Shown one piece after another: positions 56,280 to 64,000 of a DNA stretch of 64,000 bases. Below the pieces are notes generated by a model. That model was not told the origin of the DNA and did not search any database. It saw nothing but the letters and a program-made list of their open reading frames with translations. Every line of letters starts with the position of its first letter. Within the stretch, counting starts at the first letter, position 1. Made by a program: the position numbers and the translations under genes. This DNA is from Crossaster papposus. Lineage: Eukaryota > Echinodermata > Asteroidea > Velatida > Solasteridae. The stretch covers positions 992,001 through 1,056,000 of the forward strand of contig JBAIAA010000783.1 of NCBI GenBank assembly GCA_037893245.1. Reading direction: 5' to 3'.

Positions 56280-56925
56280 ATTATCACCGGTAATAATCAA
56301 TCACTGTGTGAACTAAAAACAAAGGGACCACTGTTGCAATACACAAACCGGTCATCGCGTCGCCAAAACCAGAGACAGGGTTTGAAACTCCCGCTTTTGG
56401 GAAATGTCTAACCCAATTGGCCTGCAGACGTTTGATGTATTTGCCCGTCCACGAACTCAAACCACGGACTGTATGTGGCTAGAACTGACCCCCAGATGCG
56501 TGTCTTACAAAAAAAAACAAAAAAAAAAGAGTTAAGAACTACGCTCTGGAGAGACCAGTCAAACAACCACTTTCTAGCATACCCACTAGTCAACGTACAA
56601 TTACAGATCTATCTCTGTAGACCAGTCACAAATACAATCCATATGATACTTGTCAGCAGAACCTTTTCCGCGTCTCAAAAAAATAACGAAAAGCACGGAG
56701 GGGTTCTTTTGAAACTTGTACAAGAAACCCCCCCCCCCCCCCCCCATTCCTACAGGCTGCAATCTCGGTGTATCGGTGTATCTGTGCTATACCTTCTTGC
56801 AAAAGCATTCCATTAGAATTAAAAAACCTAATAGCCTCACAGAAAAAGAAAGAACATTCCACAAAACCCAGTATTACACGTCCTTCACGTTAATGTCCTT
56901 CCCAGGTGACCGAGAATGGTTCTAA
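56280..56925. repeat. Segment shared with the 7178-10699 element, unit 2
   Basis: Copy of 51970-52616 with poly-C length differences. Confidence 0.7.
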
Positions 56926-57374
56926 AAAAAAAAAAAAAAGTGAGTGACATGTATGATTACGCTGCTTCCCAATAAAAACAACAAAACAAAATGTAAGCGG
57001 AATAGTATTGTTCCACTCTGTGGCGTAACATAGCATTAGCATATATATTACAAATATAAAGAAAATGGTTTTCACATACTTTTTTGTTGTTTTCTTTAAT
57101 CCTGAGCACTATTGTGTGGCTTTTAGTAGATTCCTTGACCCCAAAAACATAGAATAGCCTCTTAAATTATTTTTTTGGTTGACTAGAAGCCGAAAACAGC
57201 GCAAATTATATATTTTAGGGCGGCCATTTTGAAAATCCAAGATGGCCGCCATGCAGGTGTCTACGCAAATGCCAACATTGATTTTCTGATTTTCCATGCT
57301 CTGAAGATTCTAAAAATGTATAAGTTTGCTAATCTCCAAAAAAATTGAACGAAACTACATAGTGAACCTGACTA

Positions 57375-57844
57375 TGTTAGAGCATCGGGTTTTGTTGAAA
57401 GTTAAAAAAAATATGCATGACTCCTCACACCCATTGATTAATCATTTTAAATTCCACATATCTGGCATCCTCCTTTGTGTTCCACCCATTTCACTCTGTC
57501 GCACTAGAAATTAATTTGTTCAAAATGCCACCCACCTTTTCAATACGTGTGTCAAGAGGTAATTGCTGATGCATATCTTAGGATTGTTTAATAACTGGTT
57601 CATCATTAATTTGTTATACATGTCGTGTTTATCGTCTCTTTGTAGTGTTGTACATGTATATCAGTGTTCTGGTCGCGGGTCGCTGCAAGTCGGTCACGCA
57701 TCATTCATTTTTTGGTCGACTTGCGAGCTGTTGATGAACTTTGATGAAGTGATTTGTGAGTGATTTGTTATTGACATGTGAGTGGCTCGATTGCAGCTCT
57801 GGCATTGGATGCAGTGTATATTGTATTATGATCTGTTACTCGTT
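57375..57844 (+). pseudogene. 5'-truncated LINE (CR1/Rex-like), right half and 3' UTR
   Basis: Continues the frame of 48382-48753: EHRVLLKVKKNMHDSSHPL, then HISGILLCVPPISLCRTRN, matching the usual C-terminal (P)SGRRYRVP..RTN..-type end of such LINEs. The UTR of about 290 bp ends at the ATGAATTT duplication. TGT at 57375-57377 is the target duplication of the inserted TIR dimer. Confidence 0.75.
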
Positions 57845-59145
57845 ATGAATTTGGTATTTTTTAGGAATGCCAGTGGAAGCTGAATTTCTATGCTTTGTAT
57901 GGTCACTCGTCCGGCTACCACGAATCTCCTGAAGTATATGACCTCTCTAAATCTCCCAGGAAGTAGTAGTCGCAACCTCACCGACTTCCCATCGTCGGAC
58001 TCCCAAGCACCTCAAACTGATCACAAGAGGACCAGAGGCTGACACAGTCTCTAAACTGGGCCGACTGTGCCCGATTCCTTTGACCTAATCATCCAACCAA
58101 TACTTCCGTCACCGAGTTGACCCTCTTTGACTGCATCCTTATGCAAGTGTGGTTGAGCAAAAATGCCCCTCACCCTTGCCTCTGGGATCGGCACGTCAGA
58201 GTCAACCTCATGGCGACCATCGTCAACCTCACTGGTCGTTGTCACCTTGGCCTTATTCGCAGCCCCAATTGTCTCTGGCGCTTCATCAGCGTCAGCACGA
58301 CCACACTGTTTTCAGGCCTTCTGGGACAACCCATCAGCATTTCCATGCTTCCGCCCAGGTCTGTGTTGAATCGTCAAATCGTACTCGCTGATCACTTCCA
58401 ACCACCTGGCAAGCTGACCCTCGGGATCCCTCAAATTAAGCAACCACCTAAAAGCAGCATGATCGGTTTAGAGTATCACCTTCTGACTATACAGGTACTG
58501 TCTAAACTTCCCGAGGTAGACAACTTCCGCCAGAAGTTTTCTCCGAGTAACACAGTAGTTCATCTCTGCCTTGTTGAGTTTACGGCTCGCAAAGTCGAGG
58601 ACCTTCTCTTCCCCGTCATGGATCTGAGACAAAACTGCCCCAATCCCATCTCCACTAGCATCTGTATCTAAGATGTAGTCGCTATCAGGAACGGGGTATG
58701 CCAACACCGGTGCTGCTCTGCTTTAACCCAACAAATGTATGTTGGCAGGCATCTGTCCACTGGAACACACGCGACTTTTCAGTCAGCGCATGCAACGGTG
58801 AAGTCACCTCAACCTGGAGAAGACGACTCGTAGTCGTTCAATTCCTTCTTTCACAGTCTTGCCAAACACAATGACATCGTCCAGGTATATCAGCAGGATG
58901 TCCCACTGACGACCTGCCATCACCCTTTCAAAGGTAGCAGGGGCGTTGCAAAGACCAAAGGGCATGCATCGCCACCTGTATAAACCGTTCCGCACTACAA
59001 AAGTTGACTTCTGGCTGGCATCCTCATCGAGGTCCACCTGCCAATACCCAGACGCTAAATCGAGAGTGGAAAACCACTCTGCACCCACCCACCAGCGCAT
59101 ATAGTGTCTCGTCGATACGAGGAACAGCGAACATAACTTCTGTCC
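57845..59145 (-). pseudogene. Ty3/Gypsy RT-RNase H part, broken
   Basis: Minus strand: FAVPRIDETLYAL at about 59135, then WFSTLDLASGYWQVDL (motif A), FVVRNGLYRWRCMPFGL, NAPATFERVM, LLIYLDDVIVF (motif C, about 58875). The RNase H has YILDTDASGDGIGAVLS, then DFASRKLNKAEMNYCVTRR (58570-58690). A linker toward the integrase (WESDDGKSVRL.LLP, about 57990) follows to the LINE insertion point. Frameshifts and stops separate the parts. No LTR is visible. It begins only about 270 bp inside the right TIR arm of the 12.7-kb element. Confidence 0.85.
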
Positions 59146-59598
59146 AATTACACATGTTGCATGTGTACAACCTACAGCTACAATTATTTGTTAATTATAG
59201 ATACTTTTGGCCACATAAAATTCTTGAGACATTGAAAGGAAAACATATTTATCAAAAAAAAAAAGGGGCAGCCATTTTGAAAAGCAAGATGGCAGCCATT
59301 CATGTTTTTTTTCCTGCAAATAAAAATGGTAAAGTTTCAACCTTTGACATAAACAATAGGGGAATTACATCCTCAAAGATTGATTTCATATGACATTTAA
59401 ACGTTGATTTAGGCCAAAAAGGGGCTAAAAATGGCGGCCATTTTGAAATCTAAGATGGCCGCCCTCTGCCACACTTAACATTTTGCCAACATGTTTTTTC
59501 TTATTCCTGAGGGTCTGATTTAGGTATCTAGATAGGTGGCATGTTCTAATCATTCGGTGCCTACGGGACTTAATTTCGTGTCATAAGCTCCCGGACTA

Positions 59599-59879
59599 CA
59601 TGGAAACAACGCAGACGCTCATGTCCTTGGTGGAGTGAGATGGCGCGCCGAAGTGTTGGGCGACAGCCAGGCCGGGTTGTTTCAGCCGAACGGTTGTTTC
59701 AGCCGAACGGTCGGCAAGTCGGCGCTTGGTTTCTCCAATATAAAGCAAGCCACAGCGAGTACACTTAATACAGTAAACAAGATTAGTAGTGGTGCATTTG
59801 AAATGGCCGCGGATGTTGAAATGGCCTCGGGGACCAGTGATGGATGATGTATTGTCAACATGTGCACAAGTTTTGCACC
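59599..59879 (-). pseudogene. Truncated PLE copy 2, GIY-YIG part
   Basis: A 5'-truncated tandem copy that starts at the junction with the 3' end of PLE copy 1 (59879). The minus frame reads RCKTCAHVDNTSSITGP, then the GIY-YIG blocks LVYCIKCTRCGLLYIGET and KRRLADR. A 17-bp duplication (GGTTGTTTCAGCCGAAC, about 59677-59710) disturbs the C-terminus. It is interrupted by the TIR element (CAT at 59599-59601) and continues at 46869-46612. Confidence 0.8.
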
Positions 59880-59956
59880 TTGGGATGCTGCGTAGCACTG
59901 AAGAGTGTAGAAAATGTGAAAATATAAATATAACAGTGCTCACCGGAAATAAAACC

Positions 59957-59986
59957 GAGCTTTCGGTGCGAATGCACCTTCTTCAG
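59957..59986 (-). ncRNA. Hammerhead-like core in PLE copy 1 3' region
   Basis: Same as 46692-46721: CTGAAGA, a GGTGC/GCACC helix, GAAA, GCTC. Stem I has only two convincing pairs. Confidence 0.4.
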
Positions 59987-61394
59987 GGAGAATTATGGCT
60001 TGTTGTGATATCCCGCTGGTAGAACAAACGCGAGGAGGGTGAACTCCGCGTTCATCCCGTCAGGTTGGAGCGTGCCCAGTTGGAACATCACACGCTGTTC
60101 CAAAGAACGGCGCTGCGTGTCCGACGATGCCGTGGAAACAACGCAGACGCTCATGTGTGATGGCGCGCCGAAGTGTTGGGCGACAGCAAGGCCGGGTTGT
60201 TTCAGCCGAACGCTTCGGAGATGCTACGTAAAACGGTCGGCAAGTCGGCGCTTGGTTTCTCCAATATATAGCATGCCACAGCGAGTACGCGTAATACAGT
60301 AAAGCAAGATTAGTAGTGGTGCATTTGGAATGGCCGCGGATGTTGAAATGGCCTCGGGGACCAGTGATGGATGATGTATTGTCAACATGTGCACAAGTTT
60401 TGCATCTTGGACGCTTGCAGGGAACAGTTCTGAAGGGGCCGTTGTCGATGGTGCAAGTGGTGCTGGGGAGTGTTGACCGCACAACATGGTTGCTGATGGA
60501 GCGGTCACGTCTAAAGGAACACAGGGGGTTAGTAGATTGGGTGAAGATGGCGCAGGTTGCTTGATCTTCCTGCAACGTCTTAAAGTGCTTGAGGAGGATA
60601 TTCTTGGCAGCCATGTTTAGGGGGTGGTATGTAAGCACAAGAGGGATATGACCTTGTTGCTTGGGAGGGGCTTGTTCCATGGCGGCATTGCGGGTGACCG
60701 ATGAAACTCTGCGAAGCGCACCATCAGTCACAGATGATGGGTATCCAATTCGTTGGTAACAACCTTTCATTTCTTTGCCTCGCTGTTTAAACTGGTTATC
60801 CTCGCTGCAAATACAACGGAGGCGGAGGAATTGGCTATAAGGGATGGCATCCTTGAATTTCTTGGGGTGAGACGACTCATAATGCAAGTATCTGTGGGAA
60901 TCGGTAGCCTTGTAGTGGACTGAAGTGGAGAGATAATTGCCATTGATTGACACACTGATGTCGAGGAAGGTGATGGTCTCAATGGAAAATGTCAGAGGTG
61001 AATTGCACAGCTGGGTGAAGGTTCTCCGCATACTGGATGAACGTATGGACGTCTTCCATTGACCCAGAAGTGGCACTGATAATGTCATCCAATAAATAGG
61101 CACGCGTAACTGGGACCTATACGCGTGCCCATTGCGACGCCAGTGGTCTGCAGGTAGTGCTTCCCGTTGAGGGTGAAGTTGTTAAGGGTGAGGACAAGTT
61201 CGGCAAGCCTGATGAGGGTATTGGGAGGGGGGTTACGGTCTGAACGGCGGTCAAGAAAGTGACGTAAGTGTACAGTGATTTGACGTCCATACTGAACAGG
61301 TAGTTAGAGGAGCCCGTGAATTCAAAGTCGGCGAAAGTATGGAGAGTGTCATTGGTGTCCTTCACATACGGTAGGAGGGCAGTTGGTTGACAAT

Positions 61395-62238
61395 GGACCG
61401 AGCCGGATTTGACCATAAGCCCCGCCCACCTTAGCAACGGCATGGCAACGGTCAAGTTGCACACACGCGTGTAGTTGTACGTGTAGGCTAGGCGTAGAAC
61501 ACGTACAACGAAAAAGTTGATTTAAACTTTAGGCGGGGACAAAATTAGTATCAGTAAGCTAGCGGGCGAACTAAAAGGATGACCATTATTTTAAGGAACG
61601 GTATGAACAGTACATGGAGGATGGTTAAGTTGCAGTTGGGGGAAATGAAGCATGCATGCATGTCAATTTGTATGGACGATTTACATGATGATGTAAGTGT
61701 TGCTTGGTGGAGTCACTACCGGTACTGGATGGAATAAATCGCGTATTTTGTCACAACAGGATTAAACCATAGCCTAATTAATAGACTGCTAACATGTAGA
61801 GCATTACTATTAACTCTACCGTACAAAGGCCCCTATCCTACCTTAGACTGCACTGTCCTTGTTTATCTTCTTGACATTCCCGCCGTTCACGTCACACGAG
61901 TTCAACGGTAATTCTCATTTTCGAGATTGTTTTAGGTATTTAACGGGAAAAAATGATGTCGTAATCCGAGTACCAGCGTGTTATTTACATATTTCATGAC
62001 CATTTCATGCATATTTTTGACAATTTTTTTAACTCCAAACAGCCGTATTTTGATTGACAAATGCGGTGCTTTTTCGTACCAAAGCCATTTGTTTGTGTAC
62101 ACGTTTCTAACCACATGTGATAGTTTGACCGAGCTAATGGCGGACCACGCATGTAGCAACCGTTGCTAAGTTACCTGAACAAAACTCGTAATCTTATTGG
62201 TCAATGCACGCGTAGTGATTGACAGGCCGGATCGGTCC
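61395..62238. mobile_element. MITE inserted in PLE copy 1
   Basis: The ends are GGACCGAGCCGG and CCGGATCGGTCC, with AT on both sides (61393-61394, 62239-62240). PLE RT blocks flank it on either side, which supports the boundaries. Inner partial symmetry (GTTGCTAAG / CTTAGCAAC) is seen near 61432 and 62160. Length 844 bp. An AT duplication would fit ISL2EU-type elements, but this is weak. Confidence 0.6.
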
Positions 62239-62254
62239 ATAGGGGACAGCACAG

Positions 62255-62400
62255 AGTCAATGAACTGTGAAATCAACTCAGTGGGGCAATTGCAAGCTGA
62301 AACGATAGGCTGGCCGGGATTATCACAATCCAAAGTGCTCGATACATCTCTGTAGAGCTATAATTATGAAATAAATTTAGAATACGAGTTAAAATAACTT
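62255..62400. other. Junction region between the two PLE families
   Basis: Holds the start of truncated PLE copy 1 (to about 62340), then AT-rich sequence up to the hammerhead of the downstream PLE. Nothing else is recognised. Confidence 0.4.
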
Positions 62401-62461
62401 TGTCATATTTATTTCTGGACAGAATGTTTTATACCATGTGGCAATCATCAGCAGAATGACA
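62401..62461 (-). ncRNA. Degenerate type I hammerhead ribozyme
   Basis: Minus strand: TGTCA (pairs with TGACA at 62401-62405), TTCTG (pairs with CAGAA, 62413-62417), CTGATGA, stem II TTGCC-ACAT-GGTAT, AAAA where GAAA is expected, stem III CA-TTC-TG, then the GTC triplet ending at 62418. Everything except G12 (A instead of G) fits a hammerhead. A 7-nt bulge in stem I corresponds to the internal loop of the 46437 ribozyme. It lies about 125 bp downstream of the PLE C-terminus. Confidence 0.7.
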
Positions 62462-62579
62462 TTATTATTTAGATAACCATGTAGTAATTTCGTATACACA
62501 TCAAATCAGGCTTGTGCTGCGCGCATTATATCGAACCCTGATCGCGCTCCGCGTTTATACGTTATTTAACTTATTGGGC

Positions 62580-64000
62580 GCATTATGTCACTGACCTTAG
62601 CACGCACCTGTCTCGGTGCCTACACTTGGAGACGATTTCGCTCCTCTTATTTTGTGTACTTAGGTTGGGCTTGCATATGATTATTTCTCTGCTATACAGT
62701 TGCATCTGTTGTTTACATTAGAGTATGGTAGTGCTCTTTGAACAATGTCCCATTTGATTTCAAAGTTCTTTCCTTCGTCCTTCAGGGCCCATACGTGTTT
62801 GCTTAGTCCTGTCTGTGCCCTCTTGTTCTCGCATCTGAACGACTGCTTGTGGTTCGCCAGCCTCGCCTTGAATGTTGTGGAGGTTAGCCCGACGTACGAT
62901 TCCTTTCTGCCCATCTCACTTGCAACGGTGGCCTGGTAGATGATGTTTTTACTTAGGCACTCTCCGTTTAGTGGGCATTCTGCATTGCAGGGGCAGCTGC
63001 ACATCTTATCTTTGATTTCTTCTTCTTGCTTTACTTTTTGCTTGTTGGCTGACTGGATTGCTGTTTTGACGTTTGGCATGCAGCTGTACGACAATTCAAC
63101 CGTATTCCGGTTCAGTATCTTGTGGAGTTTATGTTCCTTGGGAAAGCATCTATCGATGATCTGGAGAAATCTCTTACCAATGTTGGTCCGTACATTTTGG
63201 TTGTATGGTGGGTTGTATCACGTCACTTCTCTTTTTCTAATATTCTTCCTTTTCTTTTTACTCAGCTTGTAAGATAACTGGTACCTGTACCCGCTTTTCT
63301 GTAGAGCCTCCTGGTATATCGGGGCAGCTTCATCAAATGCATCCTTGGATGAAGAGATGTTTGACAGGCGCTTATTGACTCCCTCTGGTATCTGCTTGAT
63401 TGCGGCGGGTGGATGGTTTGACGGGGCATGCACGTAGAGAGGCGCATTTCCTGGTTTCATGTATGGTTTGTATCCTCCCGTTTGGAGGTCTAATGCGACA
63501 TCCAGAAGTTAACTGTTGCTTTGTTGGCCTCTACCGTTACCTTCAAGTCGTTCTTTCGGAATACTTGGCATATGTCCTTCTTGACGGACTCGTTGAACAC
63601 TCCTAGACCATCATCCCTGTAGAGTCCTATTTTGTTTTCGTATTTGGGTTCCAGGATCGACAGCATGTATGCGACGACTAGCTCACAAGACTCTGCTCCG
63701 TCATAACTGCCCATCGAGATGTCAAATTTATCGTCTGCATTTCGTTTTTTCCATGAGACCTGGTCGTTGAACACCACTGTCTGTTTTGCGTGGATGATGT
63801 CTTTCTCTTCGTCGTTGATGTCTTCGTAGTGTTTTGCAAACTCTAGTGCCTTAATAAGGAGTAGGTTTTCCGTTGTTGACGGGTAGAACTCCACAATGTC
63901 GAAATTTATGAAGCTCGACTCATGCTTGTTCGGGATCTTCTTGTACCAGTTCAGTACAGCGTCAGTGCTTTTCCATAGGTTGAATCCCGTTGCATTTATG
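62580..64000 (-). pseudogene. Penelope-like element (YRDD RT plus GIY-YIG), cut by window end
   Basis: Minus strand from the window edge: SFINFDIVEFYPSTTENLL-type motif A near 63890, FDISMGSYDGAESCELV, IGLYRDDGLGVF (motif C, about 63620), the thumb, then [20 protein letters not shown] (63440). After the acidic/basic linker the GIY-YIG domain reads NIIYQATV and YVGLTSTTFKARLANHKQSF (about 62860-62940). The end is KRSEIVSKCRHRD near 62630. Faults: a frameshift at about 63500, a TGA near 63218 where Trp is expected, and a frameshift near 62690. The N-terminus is outside the window. Same family as 45638-46175. A hammerhead fold follows. Confidence 0.8.

Larger units (their letters stand above)
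53064..57374. mobile_element. 4.31-kb long-TIR element, unit 2
   Basis: A head-to-tail repeat of 48754-53065 with a 4310-bp period. By eye the two units differ only in homopolymer lengths (poly-C near 51799/56111 and 52422/56728; poly-A near 52615/56924). The junction reads CCTGACTAGTCAGG, so the two units share a single TA. The TIRs within a unit differ from each other more than the units do, so the duplication is recent, or it is an assembly artefact. Confidence 0.85.
46870..59598. mobile_element. 12.7-kb TIR element with CAT duplication, filled with nested elements
   Basis: The ends are TAGTCAGGGAGCTTATG and, in inverse, TAGTCCGGGAGCTTATG. Inverted arms extend about 185 bp at roughly 75% (46870-47055 and 59415-59598), including AAACATGTTGGCAA and GGCAGAGGGCGGCCATCTT. 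CAT flanks both ends (46867-46869, 59599-59601). The uninterrupted target is visible in the other PLE copy (near 60120-60135), which reads across as GATGCC-TGGAAAC with one substitution. No transposase of its own is seen. Gypsy pol remnants occupy the interior on the minus strand. Stretches 47056-47330 and 59146-59414 hold nothing coding. Confidence 0.8.
59880..62340 (-). pseudogene. Penelope-like element copy 1 (RT plus GIY-YIG)
   Basis: On the minus strand, RT blocks start at about 62335 (DNPGQPIVSACNCPTELIS and IDSVL). A MITE interrupts (61395-62238). Then PSYVKDTND-like sequence, FSMDVKSLYT (motif A), and the thumb region FSIETITFLDISVSINGNYL, RYLHYESSHPKKFKDAI, PLVLTYHPLN (60060-61103) follow. 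The C-terminus has CKTCAHVDN and the GIY-YIG blocks LYCITRTRCGMLYIGE, with frameshifts near 60300 and 61110. The 5' end is truncated at about 62340. Motif C is not clear; the region near 61110 is rearranged. The 3' end abuts copy 2 directly, a partial tandem as often seen for PLEs. Confidence 0.8.

Overview
This is nuclear DNA of an invertebrate animal. It is AT-rich, has introns and many TGTACA-type microsatellites, and is packed with animal retroelement clades (BEL/Pao, Gypsy, DIRS-like, Tx1/L1-like, RTE, CR1/L2-like, Penelope-like). A marine deuterostome (amphioxus, hemichordate or echinoderm) is my best guess, but that rests on repeat flavour only. No prokaryotic feature is present.

The only host gene I can support is the 3' end of a heparan sulfate N-deacetylase/N-sulfotransferase (NDST)-like gene on the minus strand. 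Three exons (33843-34013, 30082-30191, 24520-24739) join in phase and end in a stop. Their two introns hold an RTE-like LINE, several MITEs and a palindromic foldback element. A young BEL/Pao element lies just upstream.

Layout. 0-4.3 kb: an internally deleted Tx1-like LINE between long inverted repeats. 4.4-6.2 kb: small MITEs and an LTR-like block. 7.2-10.7 kb: a long-TIR element with ATA target duplication, followed by a 180-bp tandem repeat. 11.4-15.1 kb: MITEs and a DDE transposase pseudogene split by a MITE. 16.4-19.8 kb: an RTE LINE that lost reverse transcriptase (RT) motif A. 20.6-21.6 kb: a CR1/L2-like remnant. 23.1-24.1 kb: a Harbinger-like remnant. 24.5-34.0 kb: the NDST exons with TE-filled introns. 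34.4-42.1 kb: an apparently intact BEL/Pao element (880-bp LTRs with one difference seen, one 1919-codon ORF). 42.2-45.6 kb: SINEs, MITEs and a DIRS-like fragment. 45.6-64 kb: a deep nest of Penelope-like elements (PLEs) and long-TIR elements.

The nest reads as follows. A PLE partial tandem (46.6-62.3 kb, minus) was hit by a 12.7-kb TIR element (46870-59598, CAT duplication). That element carries Gypsy pol remnants. Their integrase was hit by a LINE (8-bp ATGAATTT duplication). The LINE was hit by a TIR element (TGT duplication), now present as two near-identical 4.31-kb head-to-tail units. Each unit carries a broken PLE RT and a cysteine-rich ORF. Two PLE fragments of a second family flank the nest. 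Each has a hammerhead ribozyme fold downstream of its GIY-YIG domain: one complete (46437-46502, plus), one degenerate (62401-62461, minus).

The most interesting items are the hammerhead ribozymes, the tandem TIR dimer that shares one TA at its junction, and the recurring 5'-TAGT long-TIR elements with 3-bp duplications. All calls are by eye, without database searches.
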